Shown here: positions 8,153 to 19,900 of the stretch, piece after piece
How positions within the stretch are numbered: the stretch's first letter is position 1
Layout of the letters: the number at the start of each line of letters is the position of its first letter
Source: Acidobacteriota bacterium
GTDB taxonomy: Bacteria > Acidobacteriota > Thermoanaerobaculia > Thermoanaerobaculales > Thermoanaerobaculaceae
Length of the DNA stretch: 64,000 nt
Assembly (NCBI GenBank): GCA_003158745.1
Contig: PMLC01000079.1
Coordinates: 1 to 64,000 of the forward strand
Direction of reading: 5' to 3'
Made by a program: the position numbers and the translations under genes
The notes under the pieces: model-generated
Told to the model about the DNA's origin: nothing
Seen by the model: only the letters and a program-made list of their open reading frames with translations
Database searches by the model: none

Positions 8153-9544
8153 TCACACCAGCGGCAAGGCGACGCGCTCGGGCGCCAGTGCCGCCAGAAA
8201 CCCCATCACCGCCGTACGCAGCGCTTCTCCGCCGACAGCGGCGTAGGCGACGCGCACGATGTCATCCCGCCCGCTCACCGACATCGCCGGTCCCGGGAGG
8301 ACCCACACGCCCCGTTCCGCGGCACGGGCAGCGACCGCCCGAGAGCTCCACCCATGCGGCAGCGTGAGGAGAAGCGAGAAGCCACCTCTCGGCGTTATCC
8401 ACTCGACACCCGGCGGCGCCTCGGAGAGCGCCTCCGTCACGATCGCGAGCCTGGTGCGCGCTGCACTGCGGAGCCGTTGCAGCTGGTCCTCGAACACACC
8501 CCGACGGCACAACGCCCAGGCGGCGGCCTCCAGGAAAGGGCTCCCACCGAGATCTGCAGCGCGCTTGACGGCAGCGATGCCCTCCAGCATATCGGCGGGC
8601 CCCACGACCCAACCAACCCGCAAACCCGGAAAGAGAGCCTTAGAGAACGAACCCACCGCGATCACCCCGCCGTCGAGCGCCGCCAGCGGGGGCGGGACTG
8701 TTCCCTCGCTCACGAGTGCAGGATCGAAGAACTCCTCGATCACCTGCGTCCCGCGGCTCCTTAGCAAGTCGAGCAGAGCGACGCGCTGCTCCAAATCCAT
8801 CACCGCGCCCGAGGGGTTGTGGAGCGTCGGTGTGAGAATCGCGAGGTGCGGGGACACCTTTCGGACGAGCGACTCGGCCTCGGCCGTTTCGATCCCGCCG
8901 CGGCGCACCGGGAGACCGACGATTTGGATTTGGTGGAGAGCCAGCAACGGCGGGAGACCGGGGTAGGTGGGATCCTCCACCAACACCGTGTCGCCCGGGC
9001 GAACCAGCGCCCGAAGGAGAAGGTCGAGCGCGTGCTGCACACCGCCCGTGAGAAGCACGGTGTCGGCGGCGACGGGGATTCCGAGACCGGCAAGCCGCGA
9101 CGCGAGCCACGAACGGAGCGGCTTGTACCCCCACGCATCGCCGTACTGGGTGACGCCCTCGCCTTCACCCTCTCCGAGGCCAAGCCAGCGGAACACCTCA
9201 CCGGACGGCAGGAGCTCTCGGTCGGGTGCGTATCGCGCGAGGTCGACCGCGCCCGGGAACGGTTCGCCCGGCTCGAGCGCGCTGGATGACGCCGGTGCAA
9301 CCCGTCGGCCCTGCTGGCGCCCGGGTCTCAGCACCAGCAGGCCGCGACGCGCCAGCTCTCGGTATGCAGCCGTCACGGTTGCCCGGTTAAGTCCGAGCTC
9401 TGCAGCGAGTGCACGCGCCGACGGGAACTCCGCGCCGACCTCCTCGGTCAGGACCGGCGCCAGCGCATCCGCCAGCCGCCGGTACAACGGCAACGAGGCT
9501 TCGGCAGCGACGGCGTGACGGGCGCGAGAGAGGAGAGCCTGCAC
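8153..9544 (-). CDS. pdxR: MocR/PdxR-type GntR regulator with aminotransferase domain
   Basis: The 463-residue fusion has an N-terminal GntR winged helix (about residues 15-80, ARALAAELGLNRATVTAAYRE) and a fold-type I aminotransferase-like domain (about 100-450) with the PLP-binding lysine in GSFSKALFPGLRVGWV. MocR proteins of the PdxR group sense PLP and control pdxST. Position immediately upstream of pdxS on the same strand supports that role; in many actinobacteria and firmicutes the regulator is divergent instead. The GTG start is six bases behind a TAGCTT -10 box, without a Shine-Dalgarno. The gene symbol is inferred from context. Confidence 0.85.
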   Translation of the reverse strand: MQALLSRARHAVAAEASLPLYRRLADALAPVLTEEVGAEFPSARALAAELGLNRATVTAAYRELARRGLLVLRPGRQQGRRVAPASSSALEPGEPFPGAVDLARYAPDRELLPSGEVFRWLGLGEGEGEGVTQYGDAWGYKPLRSWLASRLAGLGIPVAADTVLLTGGVQHALDLLLRALVRPGDTVLVEDPTYPGLPPLLALHQIQIVGLPVRRGGIETAEAESLVRKVSPHLAILTPTLHNPSGAVMDLEQRVALLDLLRSRGTQVIEEFFDPALVSEGTVPPPLAALDGGVIAVGSFSKALFPGLRVGWVVGPADMLEGIAAVKRAADLGGSPFLEAAAWALCRRGVFEDQLQRLRSAARTRLAIVTEALSEAPPGVEWITPRGGFSLLLTLPHGWSSRAVAARAAERGVWVLPGPAMSVSGRDDIVRVAYAAVGGEALRTAVMGFLAALAPERVALPLV

Positions 9545-9550
9545 GCACTT

Positions 9551-9593
9551 AAGCTAGGTCGGTCTATGCCATTTGTCAAAATGGCTGAGCCAT
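9551..9593 (-). promoter_or_regulatory. pdxR promoter with overlapping operator-like inverted repeats
   Basis: On the minus strand TTGACA (9579-9574) and TAGCTT (9556-9551) are 17 bp apart, and the GTG start follows 6 nt later, so the mRNA is probably leaderless. Two inverted repeats cover or abut the -35: GCCATTT-GTCA-AAATGGC (9568-9585) and ATGGCT-G-AGCCAT (9581-9593). Three GCCAT/ATGGC half-sites in a row fit binding by the encoded MocR dimer and autoregulation. Confidence 0.65.
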
Positions 9594-9654
9594 TACAACA
9601 CACCGTTCTTGAGATTGACCTCTGGGAACACCCATGAAGGGCTTCGAGGAGATT

Positions 9655-9676
9655 CCTCCCCCGCGTGCGGGGGAGG
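9655..9676. repeat. Perfect 10-bp intergenic hairpin
   Basis: CCTCCCCCGC, two bases, GCGGGGGAGG. It lies in the 234-bp spacer between the tal stop (9779) and the pdxR start, downstream of tal. No T-run follows on either strand, so a repeat-element origin is as likely as termination. Confidence 0.6.
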
Positions 9677-9726
9677 CAAGGTGGGGGCGCCGCTACAGAC
9701 CGCCGCCTCCAGCGCCCTCACCCCGG

Positions 9727-9750
9727 CCCTCTCCCGCGAGCGGGAGAGGG
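9727..9750. repeat. Perfect 11-bp intergenic hairpin
   Basis: CCCTCTCCCGC, GA, GCGGGAGAGGG, flanked by CCCTCACCCCGG and GTGAG. It lies 29 bp beyond the tal stop. CCTCTCCC...GGGAGAGG palindromes of this type are, to my knowledge, common dispersed intergenic sequences in GC-rich environmental genomes. A factor-independent terminator for tal is possible but lacks the U-tract. Confidence 0.6.
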
Positions 9751-9778
9751 TGAGCCACTGCCCTTGCTGGGTCCTGCC

Positions 9779-10429
9779 CTAATGGACGTCCTTCGCCTCG
9801 CGGAAATCGGAGATGAACCGCTGCAGGCCGATATCCGTGAGCGGGTGGCGGAAGAGCTGCTGTAGGACCTTGAAAGGCACCGTCGCGACGTCGGCTCCGG
9901 CGAGGGCGCCCTCGACGACGTGCTGCGGGTGCCGTACCGAGGCCACCAGAACCTGCGTCGGAAACTCGTACGCGTCGTAGATCTGCACGATCTCCCGCAC
10001 GAGCTGCATCCCGTCCTGCCCGACGTCGTCGATCCGTCCCACGAAGGGACTTACGTATGTGGCGCCCGCCTTGGCGACCAGCAGCGCCTGCGCCGGGGAG
10101 AAGCAGAGCGTGAGGTTGGTGGCGATCCCCTCTTCCGAGAAGCGGGCGCACACGCGGATCCCGTCCTGGGTGATCGGCAGTTTGACCACCACGTTCTCGG
10201 CGATGCCCGCGAGCTCCCGGCCCTCCCGCTCCATCCCCTCCGCGTCGGTGGCGAGCACCTCGGCCGATACCGGTCCGGGCACGATCCCACAGATCTCGGC
10301 GACCAACTCGTGATACGAGCGCCCCTCCCGAGCCACCAGGGAGGGGTTGGTCGTCACACCGTCGAGGATTCCCCACGATGCGGCGTCGGTGATCTCGGCG
10401 ACGTTGGCGGTGTCGATGAAGAGCTTCAT
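9779..10429 (-). CDS. tal: Transaldolase / fructose-6-phosphate aldolase family protein
   Basis: Short-form transaldolase (216 residues, like TalC/FSA and unlike the roughly 320-residue TalB). It starts with [13 protein letters not shown] and shows GVTTNPSL, the Schiff-base lysine in [10 protein letters not shown] and the downstream FVGRIDD. It would transfer a dihydroxyacetone unit in the non-oxidative pentose phosphate pathway, or act as an aldolase; sequence alone does not separate these. It lies directly behind gyrA on the same strand with an 18-bp gap, so it may be read from the gyrase transcript. Confidence 0.9.
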   Translation of the reverse strand: MKLFIDTANVAEITDAASWGILDGVTTNPSLVAREGRSYHELVAEICGIVPGPVSAEVLATDAEGMEREGRELAGIAENVVVKLPITQDGIRVCARFSEEGIATNLTLCFSPAQALLVAKAGATYVSPFVGRIDDVGQDGMQLVREIVQIYDAYEFPTQVLVASVRHPQHVVEGALAGADVATVPFKVLQQLFRHPLTDIGLQRFISDFREAKDVH

Positions 10430-10447
10430 GGGTCCCCTCCCGAATTC

Positions 10448-12925
10448 CTAGAACATCGTTTCCGGTTCTGCGTCGTCCTCTTCGTGCTCGGCCAGGCGCG
10501 CGATTCCCACCACCTGGTCGCCCTCTTCGAGATCAATGAGCTTCACCCCCTGGGTGACTCGCCCGCTGCGACGGACCCCTGCAGCCGATGTCCGGATCAT
10601 CATCCCCTTTGCGGTGACCAGCATGATGTCTTCGTCGCCGCTGAGGTGACGCATCCCTGCGACGTTGCCAATCCTGGACGTCACCTTCATCAGCGTGATC
10701 CCTTTGCCGCCGCGCCCCTGCTCCCGAAAATCGGCGACCGGCGTGCGCTTGCCGAATCCACGTTCGGCGACCACCAGGATTTCGCCCTTGTCATCGGCAG
10801 GGAACGCAGCCATCGTCTCGACGAAGTCATCGCCGCGCAACGAGATTCCGCGCACGCCGGCGGCTACCCGTCCCATCGGCCGCACGTTGCTCTCGGGAAA
10901 GCGAATTCCCATTCCCTTGTGGGTCCCGAGGAAGATGTGGCTGTTACCTTCGGTCAGGCGGACGTCCAGCAGATCGTCGCCTTCTTCGAGAGCCACCGCG
11001 ATGATTCCCGTCGAGCGAGGGTTGGAGTACGCATCGAGCTCGGTCTTCTTCACCTTGCCCTTGCGAGTCGCGAACAGCAGGAACCGCTCGGGGTCGAACT
11101 CCTTCACCGCGACCAGCGCCGCCACTTTTTCGTCCTGTGTAACGGGAAGGAGGTTCACGATCGCCTTGCCGCGCGCAGAGGGGCTCGCCTCTGGCACCTC
11201 GTGGACCTTCAGCCAGTACACTTTTCCGACCGACGTGAACACCAGCAGGAAGTCATGCGTGGACGCCACGAACAGGTGCTCGACGGGATCCTCTTCCCGC
11301 ACCGCAGCCCCCCGCCGGCCGCGGCCGCCACGCCTTTGGGCGCGGTAGATCGAGACCGCCGCGCGCTTGATGTAGCCGGCGCGGGTCACAGTCACCACAA
11401 CGTCCTCCTCGACGATCAGGTCCTCAACAGAGAGATCCGCCTCTTCCGGCAGTAACTCGGTCCGCCTCGGATCGGCAAAGCGCCGTTTGCTCTCCTCGAG
11501 CTCCCCGATGATGATCTCCAGCACGAGCTTCTCGGAAGCGAGGATTGCCTTCAGCCGCTCGATGAGAGCCAGGACTTCCTTGTGCTCGGCGATGATCTTG
11601 TCGCGCTCGAGAGCCGTCAACCGCTGGAGGCGCATCTCCAGGATTGCCTGCGCCTGCAGCTCGGAGAGGCCGAAGTTCTTCATGAGCGCGGCCTTGGCCG
11701 CCGGTGGGTCGGCGGCGGCGCGGATCGTCTTGATCACCGCGTCGAGGTGGTCGAGCGCGATGACGAGCCCCTCCAAGATGTGGGCGCGCTCCTCGGCCCG
11801 TGCGAGGTCGTACCGTGTCCGCCGAGTGACGACCTCTTTTCGGTGCTCGAGAAAATGCGTCAGCATCGCAGGGAGCGTCAGCACCCGCGGTTGGTTGTCC
11901 ACGATTGCGAGGAATGTGATGCCGAAGCTCGACTGCATCGGCGTGAGCTTGTAGAGCTGGTTGAGCACCACCTGCGGCACGGCATCGCGCTTCAGATCGA
12001 CGACGACCCGTATGCCGTCGCGGTCGGATTCGTCGCGAAGGTCCGAGATCCCCTCGATGTCCTTGTCCTGCACGAGCTCGGCGATGCGCTCCACCAACCG
12101 CGCCTTGTTCACCTGATACGGCAGCTCGCTGATGATGATGGCGACTCGCTCGCCTTTCTTCTGGTGCTCGATTCGGGCGCGCGCCTGCATCTGGACGGAG
12201 CCGTGGCCCGTCGTGTACGCCTGGCGTATTCCGGACGTCCCACGGATGATTCCACCCGTTGGGAAGTCAGGCCCGGGGATCAGCTTGATCAGCTCGTCGA
12301 TCCCGATCTCGGGGTTGCGCGCGAGCGCCACGCACGCATCGATCACCTCACCGAGATTGTGCGGCGGGATGTTGGTTGCCATGCCCACCGCGATACCGGA
12401 CGAGCCGTTGACGAGCAGGTTTGGGAACTTTGACGGCAGCACCACAGGCTCTTTGAGGGAACCGTCGTAGTTCGGCGTCCAGTCGACGGTCTCTTTGCCG
12501 AGATCGTCCCCGAGCATCTCCTCCGTGAGCCGCGCCAGCCTCACCTCGGTGTACCGCATCGCCGCGGCGTTGTCGCCGTCCACCGAGCCGAAGTTGCCCT
12601 GACCATCGACGAGCATATGGCGCATCGAGAACGGCTGCGCCATGCGCACGAGAGCGTCGTAGATGGCGGAGTCGCCGTGGGGGTGGTACTTACCCATGAC
12701 GTCGCCGACGATGCGCGCCGACTTCCTGTATGGCTTGCCTGCGGTGCTGCCCTGCTCCCACATCCCGAAGAGGATCCTGCGGTGCACCGGCTTGAGACCG
12801 TCGCGCACGTCGGGCAGAGCGCGGCCGATGATGACGCTCATCGCGTAGTCGAGGTAGGAGCGCTTGAGCTCCTTCTCGATGGCGACCGGGATTCGTTCTT
12901 CCCGGACAAAGAGCGGATCTGTCAT
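10448..12925 (-). CDS. gyrA: DNA gyrase subunit A
   Basis: Breakage-reunion subunit of gyrase. The 825 residues include the N-terminal winged-helix/tower region with the catalytic tyrosine in [13 protein letters not shown] (about residue 127), and a C-terminal beta-pinwheel with the GyrA box [10 protein letters not shown] (about residue 530), which marks gyrase and not topoisomerase IV. The tail is acidic ([13 protein letters not shown]). AAGGA precedes the ATG. It follows gyrB by 19 bp. Confidence 0.97.
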   Translation of the reverse strand: MTDPLFVREERIPVAIEKELKRSYLDYAMSVIIGRALPDVRDGLKPVHRRILFGMWEQGSTAGKPYRKSARIVGDVMGKYHPHGDSAIYDALVRMAQPFSMRHMLVDGQGNFGSVDGDNAAAMRYTEVRLARLTEEMLGDDLGKETVDWTPNYDGSLKEPVVLPSKFPNLLVNGSSGIAVGMATNIPPHNLGEVIDACVALARNPEIGIDELIKLIPGPDFPTGGIIRGTSGIRQAYTTGHGSVQMQARARIEHQKKGERVAIIISELPYQVNKARLVERIAELVQDKDIEGISDLRDESDRDGIRVVVDLKRDAVPQVVLNQLYKLTPMQSSFGITFLAIVDNQPRVLTLPAMLTHFLEHRKEVVTRRTRYDLARAEERAHILEGLVIALDHLDAVIKTIRAAADPPAAKAALMKNFGLSELQAQAILEMRLQRLTALERDKIIAEHKEVLALIERLKAILASEKLVLEIIIGELEESKRRFADPRRTELLPEEADLSVEDLIVEEDVVVTVTRAGYIKRAAVSIYRAQRRGGRGRRGAAVREEDPVEHLFVASTHDFLLVFTSVGKVYWLKVHEVPEASPSARGKAIVNLLPVTQDEKVAALVAVKEFDPERFLLFATRKGKVKKTELDAYSNPRSTGIIAVALEEGDDLLDVRLTEGNSHIFLGTHKGMGIRFPESNVRPMGRVAAGVRGISLRGDDFVETMAAFPADDKGEILVVAERGFGKRTPVADFREQGRGGKGITLMKVTSRIGNVAGMRHLSGDEDIMLVTAKGMMIRTSAAGVRRSGRVTQGVKLIDLEEGDQVVGIARLAEHEEDDAEPETMF

Positions 12926-12944
12926 GTCGTTCTGGTCCTTCTTC

Positions 12945-16459
<3,515 letters not shown>

Positions 16460-16463
16460 ACCA

Positions 16464-17573
16464 CTAGAGGCGAATCGGCATGATGACGTAGAGGCACTCA
16501 CCCATGGTTGCCTCTTCCCCGGCTGGTGTCATCACGATGGGACCGTCCGAGTCGCGGAGTTGCATCTCGACCTCAGCGACATCGACCGCTCCGAGAAAGT
16601 CCAGAATGTAGCTTGCGTTCACGAACACCTTCAGCGTCGGCCCGCTGTAGGTGGAGGGGACCACCTCGGCCGCCTGGCCGAGGTCGAAGCCGACCGACGC
16701 GAGGGAAAGGGAATCCTGGTCGAATTGCATCTGAACGCCGTGGGTCCTCTCGCTGGCCAGTAGCGCCACCCGCCGTAGCGCAGCGGCGAGTTCCTGCCGC
16801 TTAACGCGCGCCCGGTGCGGGTTGTCGCGCACAAGAACCCGCTCGTATTGCGGAAAGCGCGCCTCAAGGACGCGGGACAACAAAACGCGATCGCCAAGGC
16901 GAAACGCGAGGTGGTTCTCACCCCGAGCAATGTAGAGCGGAGTTTCCGCCTCTGCGGAGAAGTGCCGAATCTGATTCAGGACCTTCCGCGGCAGGAGCTG
17001 TTGCTCGAAGGGTGGTGTACCGGCCGCGTGGGCCGCTTTCGTCCACGCTAGGCGGTGGCCGTCGGTTGCCACCATTTCGAGCGCCTTGGACGAAAGAAGG
17101 AGGAGAGCGGCGTTGTACTGGAAATGCCCTTCCTCGCTCGAGACAGCGAACGCCGAACGGTCGATCAGGCGACGGAGCGTCGGGAGATCGACGGCGAACC
17201 CCTGTCCGTCCGGAATTTCTGGCAGGGTGGGAAAGTCGGCCGGATCCAGGCTCGCAAGCTGCGAGTTGAACGTCCCGCAGCGAACTTCGACCCTCGACTC
17301 CTGGAAGCTGACGTCAACGCTGTCCGTCGGGAGCGAGCGGACGAGGTCGAAGAAGACCTTGCCGTGGATGGTCGTCCGACCTTCCCTGCGGACCACCGCC
17401 GAACACTGCGTGTAGACGGTCACGTCGAGATCCGTAGCGGCGAGATGGAGCCGATCTCCCTCGGCCGTCAGGAGGATGTTGGAGAGGATGGGAATCGTGG
17501 TGCGGCGTTCCACCACCCCCTGAATGAGCTGGAGCTCCTCGAGTAAGACCGTTCGGTTGAGCGTCACGTCCAT
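16464..17573 (-). CDS. dnaN: DNA polymerase III sliding clamp (beta subunit)
   Basis: The 369-residue product has the three repeated clamp domains, starts MDVTLNRTVLLEELQLIQGVV and ends with the expected YVIMPIRL, a segment that forms part of the partner-binding pocket. It tethers polymerase III to DNA. It lies between dnaA and recF. A TACAAT box at 17616-17611 gives it its own promoter candidate in the dnaA-dnaN spacer. Confidence 0.96.
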   Translation of the reverse strand: MDVTLNRTVLLEELQLIQGVVERRTTIPILSNILLTAEGDRLHLAATDLDVTVYTQCSAVVRREGRTTIHGKVFFDLVRSLPTDSVDVSFQESRVEVRCGTFNSQLASLDPADFPTLPEIPDGQGFAVDLPTLRRLIDRSAFAVSSEEGHFQYNAALLLLSSKALEMVATDGHRLAWTKAAHAAGTPPFEQQLLPRKVLNQIRHFSAEAETPLYIARGENHLAFRLGDRVLLSRVLEARFPQYERVLVRDNPHRARVKRQELAAALRRVALLASERTHGVQMQFDQDSLSLASVGFDLGQAAEVVPSTYSGPTLKVFVNASYILDFLGAVDVAEVEMQLRDSDGPIVMTPAGEEATMGECLYVIMPIRL

Positions 17574-17805
17574 GGGCGCGATCTCCCAGCTGCTCCTACG
17601 AAACAGAAAGATTGTACAAGCTTTCGTGGTAGTCGTCGAGGGTGTGGAGAAGGGTTGAGTAGTACAGAGGATGCTGGCGAATCGAGGTTTGAGACGAAGG
17701 TCGTTGTGGAAAGTGGATGTGGAGAATCGTCGAAGAACTGCGTCGGAGTTCGCGCAGCGCGAGTCGGGAGTCCAATTTTCCTCAGCTTAGCGAAAGTGTT
17801 CCACA
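17574..17805. other. Candidate oriC region (dnaA-dnaN spacer)
   Basis: The 213-bp spacer and the adjoining dnaA 3' end hold a cluster of DnaA-box-like nonamers: TGTGGAGAA at 17643-17651 and 17718-17726, TGTGGAAAG at 17705-17713, all in one orientation, and TGTTCCACA at 17797-17805 in the other. Each differs from TTWTNCACA by about one base. A relatively AT-rich stretch (TCCAATTTTCC) lies at 17771-17781. The dnaA-rpmH spacer lacks such boxes. Origins between dnaA and dnaN are well known (Bacillus, Streptomyces). Confidence 0.55.
17611..17616 (-). promoter_or_regulatory. Possible dnaN -10 element
   Basis: TACAAT on the minus strand, 37 nt upstream of the dnaN ATG. The -35 at 17 bp is weak, so the call rests on the match to the -10 hexamer seen at other genes in this window. 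Confidence 0.35.
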
Positions 17806-19070
17806 AAGGTCGTCAACGTAGCATCGAGCGATGGGTTGGAGCGTCGCTCCTCACTGATCGTCTCGACGGAGTACATCACGGTTGAGTGGTGCTTGGCGAA
17901 CAGCTTGCCGATCTCCGGGTAGGAAAGGGCAAGGATCTCGCGAACGAGATACATCGCGACCTGTCGAGGGAATGCGACGGAACGCCTATTGTCGCGTCCC
18001 TTGAGATCCGCGACCTTGACGCCGTAGTGGTGGGCGACGAATCGAATAATATCGCCGGGTGTCGCGTGGCGCTCCTGGGGAAGAAGCGGGGTCAGAGCGT
18101 TGCGGGCGGTGTCGAGGTTGGGCACTTGTCCTGTCAGTGAGCAGTACACGATGACGCGGTTGAGGTACCCTTCGAGCTCCCGGACGTTCTCCCGGACACG
18201 GCGAGCAATGAACAGCACGACGTCATCGGGCAGGTCGAACCCTTCCGCGTGAGCCTTTTCCCGGATGATGGCGCATTTGGTCTCGAGATCCGGTGGCTGG
18301 ATGTCGGCGACCAGGCCCCAGACAAAACGGGTACGAAGGCGTTCCTCGAGCCCCTGAATGGTCGCAGGCGAGGTGTCGGAGGTGAGAACGATCTGGTGCC
18401 CAGCCTCGTGGAGGGCGTTGAACGTGTGGAAGAACTCCTCCTGCGTTCGCTCCTTACCCGCCAGGATGTGGATGTCATCGAGGAGGAGGACGTGGATCGA
18501 GCGGTAGGCATCGCGGAACTGTGCCATCCTCTGGAGCCGGATGGAGTTGATAAGCTCGTTGACGAAGTTCTCAGTGGGAACGTAGCGGATATGGGTGCGC
18601 GGATTGCGGGATAGGATCTCGTTTCCGATCGCGTGGAGGAGATGCGTCTTGCCGAGGCCGGAGCCGCCGTAGAGGAAGAGCGGGTTGTACGCCCGACCCG
18701 GGTTCTCGGCCACCGACTGCGCAGCGGCTCGGGCGAACTGATTGGATGGGCCGGGAACGAAAGAGGCGAATGTGTAACGCGGGTTGAGAGGGGTGCCTCG
18801 CTGACTGGACGGGCTAGGCTGCACCCCGTCGGCTTCGACTACGAGGGCGACCGTGATCGGAGCGACGGCAGCCTGGCTTGCGAGATCCTGGAGAAGGGGG
18901 AGGAAGTGATCGCGGATGTAGTCGGCGTAGACGCGGGAGGGTGCGGCGAGTGTCAATTGACCGGAGGTCGCACGTGCCGTGAGGGGCGCGAACCAGACGT
19001 CGAAGTCGTCCGCGGCGAGGCGAGCCCGCAAGAGGTCCTTCACTGTGGGCCAGAGGTCGGAGTTCGGCAT
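17787..19070 (-). CDS. dnaA: Chromosomal replication initiator DnaA
   Basis: The 427-residue initiator has domain I, a short linker, AAA+ domain III (Walker A YGGSGLGKTHLLHAIG, Walker B VLLLDDIHIL) and DNA-binding domain IV. It is shorter than most (about 440-470) because of a short domain II. In domain IV the box-contact motif, usually GGRDHTTV, reads FAKHHSTVMYS: one residue shorter, with Asp replaced by His. It is transcribed away from rpmH, with dnaN-recF-gyrB-gyrA downstream on the same strand. Confidence 0.96.
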   Translation of the reverse strand: MPNSDLWPTVKDLLRARLAADDFDVWFAPLTARATSGQLTLAAPSRVYADYIRDHFLPLLQDLASQAAVAPITVALVVEADGVQPSPSSQRGTPLNPRYTFASFVPGPSNQFARAAAQSVAENPGRAYNPLFLYGGSGLGKTHLLHAIGNEILSRNPRTHIRYVPTENFVNELINSIRLQRMAQFRDAYRSIHVLLLDDIHILAGKERTQEEFFHTFNALHEAGHQIVLTSDTSPATIQGLEERLRTRFVWGLVADIQPPDLETKCAIIREKAHAEGFDLPDDVVLFIARRVRENVRELEGYLNRVIVYCSLTGQVPNLDTARNALTPLLPQERHATPGDIIRFVAHHYGVKVADLKGRDNRRSVAFPRQVAMYLVREILALSYPEIGKLFAKHHSTVMYSVETISEERRSNPSLDATLTTFVEHFR

Positions 19071-19097
19071 CGTTCGTGCTGCCCGACGGGCGCAAGC

Positions 19098-19103
19098 AGC
19101 CTA
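19098..19103 (-). promoter_or_regulatory. Possible dnaA -10 element
   Basis: TAGGCT on the minus strand, 27 nt upstream of the dnaA ATG, resembles the TAGnnT -10 boxes of rpmH, fur and feoB. No good -35 is visible. Confidence 0.3.
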
Positions 19104-19116
19104 GCACAGCCGACGG

Positions 19117-19145
19117 TTGACCCGGAGTGGAATCAAGCGTAGACT
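19117..19145 (+). promoter_or_regulatory. rpmH operon promoter
   Basis: TTGACC (19117-19122), 17 bp, TAGACT (19140-19145). Transcription would start near 19152, about 40 nt before rpmH, whose Shine-Dalgarno GAGGAG is present. It probably drives rpmH-rnpA-yidD-yidC and perhaps further. Confidence 0.75.
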
Positions 19146-19192
19146 ACTCGTTCCCCGCCGTAACAGGTCGGGGCTGGTGAGGAGCAACGACG

Positions 19193-19327
19193 ATGAAACG
19201 TACATTCCAGCCGAACAACCGGCGTCGGAAGAAGACCCACGGGTTCCGCGCAAGGATGAGCACGCCGGCGGGCCGTCGGGTTCTCGCCGCGCGCCGGCGG
19301 AAGGGGCGCAAGCGCCTGACCGCGTGA
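19193..19327 (+). CDS. rpmH: 50S ribosomal protein L34
   Basis: The 44-residue basic protein [18 protein letters not shown]... ends RKGRKRLTA, a near-perfect L34 by length and sequence. It is too short for the ORF track. GGTGAGGAG lies upstream of the ATG. First gene of the classical rpmH-rnpA-yidD-yidC operon next to dnaA. Confidence 0.97.
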   Translation: MKRTFQPNNRRRKKTHGFRARMSTPAGRRVLAARRRKGRKRLTA

Positions 19328-19343
19328 ACGTCCCGGGGGCGAT

Positions 19344-19688
19344 CTGGACAAGCTGCTCCGGCGCGTTGACTTTCAGCGAGTCTACACCGGCGGGTTCAAG
19401 GTGGTGGGAAGGTATCTCGTGTTGTTCGCGCTTGCGAGCGAGGATGAGATGTGCCGCTTCGGGATCACCGCGAGCCGCAAGGTAGGCGGAGCGGTGGTTC
19501 GCAACCGGGCGCGCAGACGGGTTCGGGAGCTCTTCCGTAACCACGGGGAGGTAATGAGTGGGTGGCACGGCGACCTCGTGGTCAATGTGCGGTGGGGTTG
19601 TGACGGGGTGGGGTGGGAAAAACTCACGGAGGACTTCGAGCGTTGCATGAGGAGGGCGAAAGCCGCTCCGCGGGCGCCCGCGCGCTGA
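19344..19688 (+). CDS. rnpA: Ribonuclease P protein component (start uncertain)
   Basis: Protein subunit of RNase P, which matures tRNA 5' ends. The frame encodes [12 protein letters not shown], then [27 protein letters not shown], the RNR-type RNA-binding motif. The conserved N-terminus lies upstream of the ORF-track GTG at 19401, yet the frame, which opens after a TGA at 19317-19319, has no ATG, GTG or TTG before it. CTG 19344 (or 19353) is the only near-cognate option. Alternatively, one extra G in the five-G run at 19335-19339 would join the frame to GTG 19324, which overlaps the rpmH stop as GTGA. The 3' end overlaps yidD. Confidence 0.85.
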   Translation: MDKLLRRVDFQRVYTGGFKVVGRYLVLFALASEDEMCRFGITASRKVGGAVVRNRARRRVRELFRNHGEVMSGWHGDLVVNVRWGCDGVGWEKLTEDFERCMRRAKAAPRAPAR

Positions 19689-19900
19689 TGGCCGTGTTGG
19701 TCGGGTACAAACGGTGGATCTCACCGCTGCTGCCCCCAGCGTGTCGGTTCGAGCCGACGTGTTCCGAATACATGAGAGACGCGGTAAGTGTGCACGGTCT
19801 GGGGGCCGGCCTGTGGCTTGGCGTGCGGAGGCTGGCGCGGTGTCACCCATGGAATCCTGGCGGCTACGATCCCGTACGGCCGCGCAAAGGGGACTCGTAG
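19688..19900 (+). CDS. yidD: Membrane protein insertion efficiency factor
   Basis: The 70-residue protein has the YidD core: [25 protein letters not shown] and [12 protein letters not shown], with the three conserved cysteines. It is a small membrane-associated factor that assists YidC. The ATG at 19688 overlaps the rnpA stop (TGATG); the longer ORF-track start is a shadow of rnpA. yidC follows without spacing. Confidence 0.95.
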   Translation: MAVLVGYKRWISPLLPPACRFEPTCSEYMRDAVSVHGLGAGLWLGVRRLARCHPWNPGGYDPVRPRKGDS

